Source: Raphanus sativus (Eukaryota; Streptophyta; Magnoliopsida; Brassicales; Brassicaceae). From it: a stretch of 64,000 nt of DNA. Both the position numbers and the translations under genes were made by a program. The stretch is taken from the NCBI RefSeq assembly GCF_000801105.2, contig NC_079519.1, positions 8,492,668-8,556,667 on the forward strand, in the 5' to 3' direction. A model generated the notes under the pieces. That model was not told where the DNA came from, ran no database searches, and saw only the letters and a list, made by a program, of their open reading frames with translations. Every line of letters begins with the position of its first letter. The first letter of the stretch is position 1. Shown in pieces: positions 22,099-32,749 of the stretch.

Positions 22099-23177
22099 TT
22101 TTTTTTAATGAACTGTTTAGTTATATATATAAAGTGTAGACTTAGGCTGTATATATATATAAATCAAGACTAGTGTAAAGTGTAGACTTAGGCGGTAGGT
22201 TTAAATGTGGCTTTGGAGAATATCTACAGCACTAACCAATCATACTCCTAATAGTTTGTCGCTAGACGCTAGTACTAGGATTGATGAAAATTTTACTTTA
22301 AATCGTTTTGAGTTTGAACATGATCACGAGAAAGGTAGTTTCGTAAATTCAGGCAAGACAACTGCAAAAGATGAGGTCAGAGGGAGCGTTAATTAGTCAA
22401 GCGTCAATATAAAACCAAACTAGAAAAGAAAAGAAGTTATGTGACAAAGAAAACAGGTCATCGTCAATGTTAGTTGGCAAATTCAATGTGAAATCGACAT
22501 ATATACTTGGATCTTATCTAGGCCATATTATTGATAAACACACAGATTTTAAAACCAAAAAGTGTACAAAACTTACAAAACAAAAACTGGTGCTCTTAGA
22601 AATCATTTATTGCAACTAATGTATTAATATCACAAACAATTGTCAAATAGTGGAAGTCCACTTAATCCAACAGTTTGATTAAGAGTTCATTAATGTTTCT
22701 ACTTATATATATATTTTACAAACATCAAAAAGTAATTTTTCAAAAAAGTCTCTGACAAAATAATCATAATTCCGAAACAAAAATGCTTACAAAACAGAAC
22801 ACATTGCCTATACTAATCAGCGAGTAATATAATTTCAGCTCATTCTTTCAACCATTCTAGCATTTTTGCTCTTTCTAAAGCCTCTTGTACCTAAACCACC
22901 AATTCAAGAAGAACCTCTCCTTCTTTAAGTTATCTTGTAGTTCAAAGGAAATGATAATACTTAAGATTCACGAGAGAACTAACCTGATCTTTTCGCACTT
23001 TTCTTATCGTACTTACTCTTGTTTATGTTTCTTGAACTCTGGGATAGAGTTCTCCACCTCTTTAACTAATTCATCTGTTGAGAACTGCATTCAAGTTTTT
23101 CCACATTGTTTATGTTACTAATTTATCTTTTAGTTCTTCTCTCGGAGACAAGACCTACTATTAAGCATATAAAAGTA

Positions 23178-24660
23178 CTCCCTCCGTTTCATATTACTTG
23201 TCGTTCTAAACTTATGCACACAGATTAAAAAAATACTAGATTTTGACCCGCCCTTGTAAAGGGCGGATATATTTTTGTTTTTAATTTTCTTTGTTAAAAA
23301 TTTAATTTTTATATTTGTTATTTTTAATCTTACAAATAAAAACATAAATAAGATTACAAAAAAACACAAATATAAAAATTATACTCTAAAAGAAAAATAA
23401 AAAAAAAAAAAATTATGGTGGATCAGGAAAAATAAGTGGCTTTATATATAATGAAAAAGTAATTTTGAATAAAATTTATATTTTTAAATTATATATACCT
23501 GCTATATTCATAGTTTTCAATTTTTTTTTAAAAAAAGTTAGATGAAATATAATCAATTATAAGTGTTTCAGATTTTATTACAGCATCAGAGTTTTAAGTT
23601 TTAGATGTTAAATTTTATGAATAAAAATGAAAAAAAATTTAGAAGTCAAATATATTCACCTAATACTTTATCTATATTTAAATGGTGCTGAAAAGCGTTT
23701 TATTTGTACCTATTATTTAACTAATTTTAGTGGGATACATATATGACTTATAGACGAATTAAAATATAAAAATATTTTCATATTCGATCTGAACCCGTAG
23801 ATGAACCGATAAACCCAGTAACCCATCTACAATCCATTTCGAATTTTATGTAAATTTCTTAAATTAAAAATCTGGAAAATTGCAAAAACATGCTATTACA
23901 TGCTATTAACCGGGACCGGCTGATTCGGTAAAAAGTATTTAGTTGTATAGTATCTTATTTTTTAGCCAATGTTTTAATTTGGTATTAAAAATTAGTTAAT
24001 TTTTTTTTCCATGGAGGAGAAAATTAGAAATTCAAATAAAAGTTTGAATATTATATGTTTATAGTATATTATGTGGCTAGTGCTTATGTGCCTATGTGCC
24101 TATACAGATGTAGTGGTATATTTAGTTTCTTATATTACTTATATATTTGGTTGACGTATTTTACTGTTTTGAACATTTAAAATGTATTAAGGAAGCAGGG
24201 GAAGGTTAAAGTTAAAAAAAAAAGTAGGGGAAGGTTAATGCTTTATTAGACCACCGAGAAGTAGGGTGAGACTAATATTTGCTTTATTGTTTTTTATTAG
24301 AAGTTGGGGAAGTATACTGAAATGAGATATGCGAAATATTAGGTAGTTCAAGTGGTCTATTTTTTCATTTCCTAATACACCCTTAATGAGTTTTTAATTT
24401 GAAGGCAAAATCAATGGCATAAAAAGTAATATACCCTGTAAGAATAGGGGTAAATACAAAAAAAAGTTCCTGATTTAATAGTATTGATTTATACATATTT
24501 CCAAAATAAAAACACTATTACCAATACACCTAACTATATATCAACCAATAAAAAAATAGAATAGAGAATATTGTCAATAAATTTTGCATTGAAAACCGAA
24601 AACGACACTTATTTTAAAACAATTTTTTCTAGAACGACAAATAATTCGAAACGGAGGGAG
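23178..24660. mobile_element. Stowaway-like MITE in the trigger-factor pseudogene, itself split by a Helitron
   Basis: Ends CTCCCTCCGTTTC and, inverted, GAAACGGAGGGAG, flanked by TA on both sides (23176-23177, 24661-24662): Tc1/mariner Stowaway architecture. Without the Helitron the MITE would be about 231 bp. A related copy lies at 13979-14206. Confidence 0.85.
23236..24487 (-). mobile_element. Non-autonomous Helitron nested in the MITE
   Basis: The minus-strand 3' end has hairpin CCGCCCTT-tac-AAGGGCGG, GTCAAAAT and CTAG|T at 23236. The 5' end A|TCAATACTATTAAATCAG lies at 24487. The uninterrupted MITE copy at 13979 shows the empty site, which fixes the borders. Confidence 0.8.
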
Positions 24661-25365
24661 TATCTCTTAACTTTTCGTGTTTGAAGATATCACCAACAAC
24701 TAAGTTCTGCTTGATTATGTTTCTAAAAACTCAGTTACTGCTTTTTGACTTGAAAGAGATGCCAAATGATCTTCAGTGAGTTTCATGTTTCCCTACAGCA
24801 CAATCTCACTGAACATTAAAAATCTTAGTGACAGTAAAACTATAAGAGACATCAAGTTAAATGCTTGCCTTAATCTCTAGAAGCCTAGCTCCATAAAACT
24901 GTCTTCCTTGTTTCTCAAACAAAGATTGAGGAATCTCTACTTCAACCATCTGAAACAAAGAAGAAGCAAAGGAAAATGTTTTCGATCAAACAGATGAACT
25001 ACGTTACTGCTTCAAAATGCATTATGGAATTGAATGAATGACCTTGCCAATCTGTTCTTTTAGTCAAGTATTTTTAATCTGTTTACTTAGAGAATTACAG
25101 TGAGAGAAGACAACTTTATGTACAACTTGTTGAAAGTAGTTCATATTACCTCCTTTAAAGTGGTGCACCGAGGGAGCAATTTATCAGCAAGTGAATCATC
25201 TAACGTTGGTGAATCTGTAGAATAGTTCTTTACAGTCAAACGGAAGCAAAACAGACATGGTTGAGCACATCTAGTGTTACCATGTCTTGTATATCCAGAA
25301 GAACTCACAATGAACTGAGCACGTTGGCCACAAAGGTTTTCTTGTTTCCATAATTCAGGAAACAT

Positions 25366-26094
25366 AATTCAGGAAACACAAGTGAGAATGACTTTGATTC
25401 ACCTACTCAAATTTCGACAAATTAAAACAAGGAATCCAGGAATCAACTTCCTTCTTCCGTGTCAAAATGAAAACATGTACAAAAAAACACACATCTCATC
25501 AACGTACATTTCAAAACCAGAAAACATGTTAGTTAGCAAGTGTTGCATCTGTGTGTCTTAAATCTCTGATTTACCAGTAAAATACCCAGAACTCGTGGGT
25601 CGGACGTAGTCTTAAATCTCGGTATGTTTTTTCGGTTTAGGAAAATTACTATTTCGATTGGGAAAAGGAAATCGGGGTTTTTGAGGCTGTATAAATATGA
25701 GTCTAAGGGTTTGTAAATTATGATCACATCATTAATAAGAAACCCTAAACGGGTATTTGCCTCATTTTCTTCTCTATTCTTCTTCTAACCTAACGACGGC
25801 TGTTCACAACAGCAAGCAGCATTCCTGAACCCTTGTTTCAGATTCTTGCATATGTGAAATATATTAAAGCTAAGAGTCTTGACCTTGAGAATAAGCCTTC
25901 TCAATCTCTGGAAAGCTGTTTACTATGGTGTTGTTGGTTTGCTCATCCAGGTGATCCATCTGAGTGAAGATGTAAATCAAAATGCTACATTCAGATAGAT
26001 CATCCAACTGCATTTGTGAAAATTCACCTCAAATTCTCACATAAATGAGAGGAGTCTTCACAGAGCATATGGGTGAAAATGAGTCTTCACCAAA
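25366..26094. other. Intergenic, no gene seen
   Basis: AT-rich sequence with scattered short open frames and no recognisable motif. Parts may be decayed exons or introns of the trigger-factor gene. Confidence 0.4.
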
Positions 26095-26790
26095 AATCAA
26101 ATTTTCCGTCAAAATCATAAAAAACATATTTTCCAGTTAAAACCATAAAAACATCATTTCCCGTCAAAATAGTAAAAATACAATTTCTCGCCAAAATCAT
26201 TAAAAACCCACTTTCATGTCAAAACCGTAAACACACACATTTTTCCGCAAAAACTGGAAAACATAAATTTTCATCAAAATCGGGAAATACAATTTCCGCC
26301 AAAATCGGAAAAACGAAATTTCCCATCTAAACCCGAAAATGCAATTTCTCGCCAAAACTGAGAAAAAGCAATTTTCTGCTAAAACCAGAAAATACAATTT
26401 CCCGCCAAAACAAAAAAAAAACGCAATTTCCCGCCAAAACTAAAAAACACAATTTCCCTTCAAAACAAAAACAAACACAATTTTCTGCCAAAACTGAAAA
26501 ATGAAATTTTCCGCAAAATCGGAAAGATCAATTTTCCTTCAAAACCGGAAAAATGTAATTGGTAAAACCGAAAAACATAATTTCCCACAAAAACTGGGAA
26601 AACGTAATTTCCCGCCAAAACCAGAAAAAAAATTCTCTTCAAAATCGAAAAACGTAATTTTCCACGAAAATCGGAAAACGCAATTTCACGGCAAATCCGG
26701 AAAAATGCAATTTTCCGCCAGAACTGGAAATACGTAATTTTCCTCCAACATCAGAAAAATACAATTTCCAGCTAAAACCGAAAAACCCCA
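26095..26790. repeat. Degenerate minisatellite of about 25-30 bp units
   Basis: About 25 degenerate copies of a unit like CCGCCAAAACCGGAAAACGC followed by AATTTC. Copies differ by point changes and by small length changes, so the array is old. Both strands show apparent open frames with repeated motifs (FxVLAGNY, NFPxKPEK) that are only translations of the repeat. Confidence 0.85.
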
Positions 26791-26803
26791 AATACTTAAA
26801 TAT

Positions 26804-26847
26804 AAGATTATATTAGTTCGTCAAAGAAAAAAAAGATTATATTAGTT
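26804..26847 (+). repeat. Micro-insertion with poly(A) tail and 15-bp target duplication
   Basis: AAGATTATATTAGTT occurs at 26804-26818 and 26833-26847 around a 14-bp insert CGTCAAAG plus A run, on the plus strand. Confidence 0.7.
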
Positions 26848-27190
26848 AAATCAAAACAAGGATATATAAATAATTTGTTTGTTAAACTCATCCAAATAGA
26901 AATAGAAATGCATAAGTGAACATAAGTTCATCTAGATGGTCTATCTAGATATTTCATTTAGATAAAGGAACAAAAATAATCAAACTACATCGAGATGGAT
27001 CACCTAGATGAATCACTTGGATGTACAAACGAACATGTCATCTATGTATGGAATCTTTTAAAGCATTTCCAGACTTCCAGTTACCTATACAAACACAATA
27101 TCTGATATTAAAAATATGTTCCAAAGACACATAATCGAGCTAATTAAATAATAAAAATAGAAATATTACCGACTCCATGGCGGCGGGAGG

Positions 27191-27596
27191 TAGAGATGGC
27201 AATTGGGCTCTCCCGTCCCGTCCCGTCCCGAACCGCTGCGGGTTCGACTTCTGGCGGTACACGGCGGGCCTGTCCCGCGCGGGATGCAGTCCTCAAACTA
27301 GCTGCCCAATCCCGTACCGCGAAATATGCAGGCCTTCGCGGGCGGTCCCGCAGGACATCGAATATTACATTGCTTATTTCTACATGCACAAACAAACATA
27401 GACATGAATTTATTTTCATCTTGAACATGATCAAGTATATTCTTACAAGATCAATACATTAAGCTTATACAAAACAAATGTATTTATTATCATTTATGAT
27501 GGCTTGAAGAAGCTCTGCCAGTGCAGATTAGAGCCGCTTGAAAGACCGGAAGCATCATCGATACTGAAACCACCATCAATGGAGTTCTATAGTGTC

Positions 27597-27681
<85 letters not shown>

Positions 27682-27908
27682 GTGAAAGCATAAATGGAGA
27701 CTTAGGATTGCCGCAAAATCCTGCGGTTTAACCCATCCCGCTTTCGGTCCGTCCTATTTTGAACCCATCCCGCTTTGAACCCGTCCCGCTTTGAGCCCGT
27801 CCCACGAGGCCCACAATTTTGCGGGCTAATCAAATGGAGGCCCAATCCCACCCCGCAGCAAGCTTTTACGGGCAGGCCCGCGGTCCAGGTCCTTGATTGC
27901 CATCCCTA
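27191..27908. mobile_element. Non-autonomous hAT-like element with 8-bp target duplication
   Basis: Ends TAGAGATGGCAAT and, inverted, TAGGGATGGCAAT. Perfect 8-bp duplication GCGGGAGG at 27183-27190 and 27909-27916. GC-rich, with CCCGTCCCG-type repeats near both ends and a CT microsatellite inside; no transposase. It interrupts a trigger-factor-like exon. Confidence 0.9.
27600..27680. repeat. CT microsatellite, about 40 units
   Basis: Uninterrupted CT dinucleotide run of about 80 bp inside the hAT-like element. The long RE-repeat open frame on the minus strand is an artefact of this run. Confidence 0.95.
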
Positions 27909-28782
27909 GCGGGAGGACGTGTTCTCTTCAAGATAAATTCAACAGTCGGTCTCAAAACGTATTGCCTCCCAACGAAACCAACAATAATATTCTCTGAAAC
28001 CTCTTTACAGGACGGAACCCAGGAACCTAGTTCAATCATAATCAAGTAAAACAACAAAGCATATCATAACATATTTAAATGGAACACGTTTCAGTTCTTT
28101 CTACAGGTTCTTGTTCATAAAGATGAAATAAAATTTTCACCTTTGACATTTTCATGAACTCGGTAGGCATTCTTTGGTAACAATCTTCACAGACAATTGC
28201 TGGAACTTCCACAGTTTCACTTACAATTGAGCATTGCATCCAGTCTCATTCGTTACAAAACTCAATGGCACATATATTCCTTGATAAAGAAGCTTGAAAG
28301 TCTCTCTTACACTTGAGTTGAGAGGTTTAGTCTCGTTAACCTGGATCAGCGGAAATCCGGTCTTTCTTTACGCTAGGTTCAACCGCAGGAGAGGCGGTAG
28401 AAGCCGCTTATCCGCCAATTTTCTCGGAGAGAGAGGAACAAACTATTGGACCTAGAAGAAACGGGGAGAACCAAGACGTCCGGTTAAACAGGAATGAAAC
28501 GTAGTTATCGTTGTCGTCAAGCTGATAAAGCAGAGGTTCATTTTCGCTCTTTCTCTCTCGCTTTAGCTTGAAGGAGAGCACTGAGCGTTTTGAAGACTTA
28601 TATTCATTTCCTTGAAAGAAAATATGATTCGCTATAAAACTCTGCGTTTTACATACTTAAACGCTATAAACGCTGCGTTTTACAGAGTAAAATAAGCAGC
28701 CGCAGATAACATTAATTAAAGTAACTAATAAGTTTTGTCGGGGCAGTGACAGTGAGAAAGAGACTTTGGTTGGGTGGGGGAG

Positions 28783-29434
28783 ATGGAAGGCGTAGGGTCG
28801 AGATTGAGCCGAACTTCATCGAGATACAGTGGCCCGGCAGCGACGGCGGTTTTCAGCGGCCGTGTAAGGAAGTGGAAGAAGAAGTGGGTACGTGTCTCCA
28901 CGTCACCCGTCGGCGTTTTCCGAGCATCTAAATCCAACGGTCGTAGCAACAACAACAACAACAGCAGCAATTCCCCTCACCATCTGCTTCTCCATAAGTG
29001 GACTCCACTTTCCTCCGAAGCTAATGGCTCCGGTGAGACGGAGGAGCCGCCTAAACGAAGATTCCGATACGCTCCTGTAAGTTTTTTTTCTTTTGCAAAA
29101 TCTATTTTAGGGTTTTTTTTTTTTGGTAGGGAATTGAGATTTGGTGTGGTGATTGCTTTTTGCAAGATTGCGATGTTTGAACATAGAGAGAAAGTGGGTG
29201 CTGAAGTTGAAGCGGAAGAGACTGACGAATTCGACAATGATTCTCCATTGCCTAAAGCCGTTGTTGGGCTGGACATGAACTTAACAGACTCAGACCAAAC
29301 TAAGGTTTAAGCTTCTAACTGGTTTTGTATGATTGCGATGTAAGTGTTGAGTTTGTTTCTTCCTCTTGTAGGAGGCAAAAAATCGTCACTTGAAACTGGG
29401 ACTGTGTCTGAATTCTGAAGGGACTGAAGAATGA
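28783..29434 (+). CDS. Conserved plant protein of unknown function (AT5G55210-like)
   Basis: Three exons, 28783-29076, 29167-29304 and 29372-29434, give 164 residues. The start is the ATG at 28783 (MEGVGSRLSRTSSRYSG); an in-frame GTG lies just upstream. The N-terminal half is basic and Ser/Asn-rich with a KWKKKWVRVS stretch and a poly-Asn run. The C-terminal half has KRRFRYAPIAMFE, then an acidic patch (EVEAEETDEFDNDS) and the motif VVGLDMNLTDSDQ. The end, NRHLKLGLCLNSEGTEE, contains LxLGLCLNS, which resembles an LxLxL EAR-type repression motif; this is inference. No membrane segment or signal peptide. Gene order supports the assignment. Confidence 0.85.
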
Positions 29435-29822
29435 AGAGAGAGAGATTCATGCTTTAATTGAGATGAAGCAACTTGTTGTAGCCTTTCTCATTACAGTTTG
29501 ATCCTCTTCTGGATATGTATCTAGTGTATCTTTGGTTAGAAGAAGCTATATGTGTATGTTATCTGTATGATCAAAGTTACAATCAAGACCATATCATTCG
29601 ATGTTCCATTTTTTTAATTTCATGAAAATTTTGTGAAATAAAGTTACAGAACCAGGGGCTTCCCTGGAAGTGCAGCAACGTTAAGCTACTTTTATGAGAT
29701 CTTGTTCATTTAATGAATATGTGAGTGTGTGAGAGAGAGAGCTAACAAGTATAAAAGAAAACAACAACATGAAGGTGTAAAAGTTCAAACAAAGCTCAAC
29801 TCTTTGTTGTTTTTGAGTTTTT

Positions 29823-31403
29823 TCAAGCTTCAGACTCTTTCTCTTGGTTCACCACAGCGCAAGTAACACCAACCTCAGCTGGTCTTATAACTCGATCAAA
29901 CAACGAGTATCCAGACTACAGATATAGAAAAAGTAAACCGTTACCAAAATGGTTACAAATTATAAAAGTGAATCCACAATAATTGTGGATTTGCAAAATA
30001 TAGCATATACTTATCAGAGTAAATCATCTTCTAGATTAGTAGTACCTTAAGGACATGAGCGATTGTGCCTGCTGGCTTGGAAGCATCTGGGACTTGGAAC
30101 ACTGCGTTATGTCGGTTTGGATCAAACAGTTCATTTACAGGATCTTCTTTCACCAAACCAGATTTCTTAAATACCTGCAGTTTTTTACAGATTCTCAGAA
30201 TTTAGTCTAATCTCATCTTCGTTTTACCTCGATGAATGACCATTTTTATAATGAATGTATTTTTTACCTCAGCTAGTTGTTTCTCAGTCATCTCCACTCC
30301 TTCTAAAAGGGTTTTCAACAGCGGAGTAGCACCAGCAGAATCTTTTGAAGTGTCAATCTTGGAAAAACTCTCCTTGACAACAGAAGAAGCTCTCCCAAGA
30401 TTATCCGCCACATCCAGAAGGCTCGTTGCAAATTTCTGCATCACAACAAGTGCATTCAGTACTACTAGGGTTTAGATATAGAGGTAAGAAAAGTAAGGAT
30501 TAAGAGTAAAAAGTAAACCTGTATGGCGAACTTTTTGTCGTTCTCAGCATTACGTTTAGTTCTGGCCATTAGATTCTCCATCTCAGCATAAGTTCGAAGA
30601 ACTTTATCTTGCATTTCCTTCACCTCTTCCTTCTGAACATTGACAAGATCTTCCTTCTCAACCACAAGCTTCACCAAATCGTCCCTTGACAAACCCTCAA
30701 AATCATCTACAAAAAATCAGATTTTAGTAACTCTATCAAACTATCTTTGTGCAGAACTAGTCACTTCTAACGTATTCTGATTCGTTTCGCCTCACCTGTT
30801 GTAGGTTTCATAGCCTCCACATCATCCTCAGAAGCTTGAGTGGTCTCATTTTCCTTGGACTCAGCCGAGGAAGAGGAGAAAAAGCCAAACCTTTGAAAGA
30901 CATTGAGATCTGGAGATGAATGGTTGTTTAGAAGCGACACTGGAGCTGCAACAAGCTGCGAAAATTAAAAGGATCCAAATTGAGTAAACTTCCTTACAAA
31001 TTTGGAAACGAAGGAGTTGAGATTCGTTTGGATTGCAATAAGAAACTTCCTAATAGGTTGAAGATCTACAACGAATAATTTGCATCAAGAAGACCTCCAT
31101 AAACGAGAGTAATCAAATTCAAAGCATATACTTTTGGTTCAGACAGCTAACAACTAAACCCGTCAACTCTGTAATAAAGAAGTCAAACTTTCGAGATTCG
31201 TTTTGAACAAAACCTTAAACCCTAGCAAAACCCAGATAGGATTAAAAGAAAACCTGATTGGGAGTTCGGCGTACGAGGGAGTGAAATTGGGTGGAAAGAA
31301 TGGGAACAATCTGATTCCTCTGAGGAGAAGAAGCCAAGGAGGAGAGAGACGAGCGTAAGCTCGAGGTGCGAGAAACTCTCGATAAAACCCTAGTCAACAG
31401 CAT
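29823..31403 (-). CDS. MGE1: Mitochondrial GrpE nucleotide-exchange factor
   Basis: Co-chaperone that releases ADP from matrix Hsp70 during protein import and folding. Six exons: 31403-31254, 30955-30796, 30706-30519, 30435-30268, 30174-30046, 29915-29823; 888 nt, 295 residues. The N-terminus (MLLTRVLSRVSRTSSLRSSL) is Arg/Ser-rich without acids, a typical mitochondrial presequence. Residues about 110-175 form the long GrpE coiled coil (DDLVKLVVEKEDLVNVQKEE to YAEMENLMARTKRNAENDKK). The C-terminal beta domain has FDPNRHNAVFQVPDASKPAG and the signature GYSLFDRVIRPAEVGV. An upstream TTG in frame is not used; the first ATG is at 31403. The left MULE target duplication starts 125 bp upstream, so the promoter may be affected. 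Confidence 0.95.
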
Positions 31404-32749
31404 CCCTGAGGAAGTAATCGTCGGCAAATGAATTTTCAGAATCGTAACTGGTTTTATGTATAGAAATCGTCGATGGAATGAGAAACTAATAGTGGGGGCG
31501 TTCTTGGGGAGGAAGTAAATTTGGTGAGTTCGGCTGGGACTTTATTCTACATTGCCACAGTCACTATAATATGTATTCTATTTTGCCCCATCAATATAAA
31601 AGACTATTTTTTTATTATATTTTAATCGAAAACGTGGTTAAAAACAAAACTACCCTTAATGAAATCTATAATTTACAGATCCAACCTGTTTTTATTTGAC
31701 CCGAACCACATGACCCGAATCCGTGATCGTGACCCGCGTGTCTCTCTCCCAAACCCTCTGTTTCTCCCCGTGTTTCTCTCCCAAACGGACCAAAGAGTCA
31801 CCAAACCATCTCTTTCTCACCGTGATTTCTCATTTCCCCCAAATCGAAAAAAAAATCAATCCCTAACCCTAGAACCCGACGATCTCGACGAAAGCGACGA
31901 AATCTCATTTCTCCATAGCTTCGTCGACGAAATCAATCCCTAACCCTAGAACCCGACGATCTTGTCCATCATCAGAATCACCATCTTCGCCGAGCTTCCA
32001 TTTATTCTCTTGTAACATCTTCCATCACCATTCTCGGCGTGTAAAAGGTAAGGCTTTTTCATACCTTTCTCATAGATTTAAATCGTTCTGGTGTGGGTTT
32101 CTTTGGGATATATGATGTGATCTTGTTTGGCTTAAAGAAATGAAGGAATTTTGAAGTTTTGAATCTGATTTTTTTTTTAAGTTATTCTTTTGTTGAATCG
32201 ATTTGGTATTGGTAAAAATTGTTTCATCTTTGTGTATGAGATTATGGAGAGTGAATGTTTGGGTTTTTAAGTTATGGAGATTGAAAGTTTTGTTCTGAGA
32301 TTATTTAAATGATGTTGTCGAGAGTTGTCATTGATTTAGAGTCACTGTTATTGATTTTGAGTCTTAAATTTTAGTTGTCATCGATTTTGAGTCTTAAATT
32401 TTAGTTTTGAATTCTGAATATTTTTTATTTAAATTATTATTTTTTAAAAACGATTTAGTAGAGTCCTCAAATGTTTGGTTGTGAGATTAGTAGAGTGATG
32501 TTATTGAGAGTTGTCAATGATTTGAAATCATTGTTTTCGTGATTGAATGATTGAGTGCTTGAATGTTTGGAATCAATGATTTATTTTGTAGATATTGAAT
32601 GAATTTGTTAGCTTTGGTAGTTATTGAATGTTTATTGTTTATGTAAATATTGAGGGAATGGAGATAATGAAATTTATTTGATACTATATGTTGAGTGTTT
32701 CAGTTCTGATTGAATGTTGTTGTTATAGGATATCGAGAGGCTATTGATA

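Larger units (their letters stand above)
18280..22804. other. Intergenic region between MAP65-1 and trigger-factor remains
   Basis: No gene is supported. Two complete non-autonomous Helitrons (19262-20434 and 20939-22098) fill about half of it; the remainder is AT-rich and unremarkable. The first part (to about 18350) is the MAP65-1 promoter and 5' leader. Confidence 0.6.
22805..25365 (-). pseudogene. Plastid-type trigger factor (AT5G55220-like), broken C-terminal half
   Basis: Ribosome-associated peptidyl-prolyl isomerase/chaperone remains. Recognisable minus-strand pieces in order: FPELWKQENLCGQRAQFIV then SPTLDDSLADKLLPRCTTLK (25365-25141), MVEVEIPQSLFEKQGRQFY (about 24950-24870), GNMKLTEDHLASLSSQKAV (about 24795-24740), FSTDELVKEVENSIPEFKKH (about 23080-23020) and QEALERAKMLEWLKE (about 22890-22840). 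Breaks: a deletion and frame loss after VTEFLET near 24725, a Stowaway-like MITE inserted in coding sequence at 23178-24660, a frame break after KHKQE near 23010 and a TGA after WLKE. It cannot make a normal protein. Position between MAP65-1 and the AT5G55210-like gene matches the Arabidopsis order. Confidence 0.85.
27170..28450 (-). pseudogene. Trigger-factor-like N-terminal fragments, split by a hAT-like element
   Basis: Minus-strand pieces read SETVEVPAIVCEDCYQRM then MPTEFMKMSK with a GT donor (about 28190-28140), followed by WVPSCKEVSENIIVGFVGRQ and YVLRPTVEFILKRTRPPA (about 28045-27917). The reading resumes as AMESV beyond the hAT element (27182 downward). This resembles the ribosome-binding domain of plant trigger-factor-like proteins (V-P-G-F-R-x-GK...VGFVGKQ). 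An upstream piece near 28450-28380 may be transit-peptide coding. It could be the 5' half of the pseudogene at 22805-25365 or part of a second trigger-factor-like gene; I cannot decide. Confidence 0.45.

Noticed and set aside
26095..26790. CRISPR-like array
   Set aside because: Units are contiguous and degenerate with no unique spacers, and the DNA is plant nuclear sequence.
27490..27681. Arg-Glu repeat protein
   Set aside because: It is the translation of a CT microsatellite.
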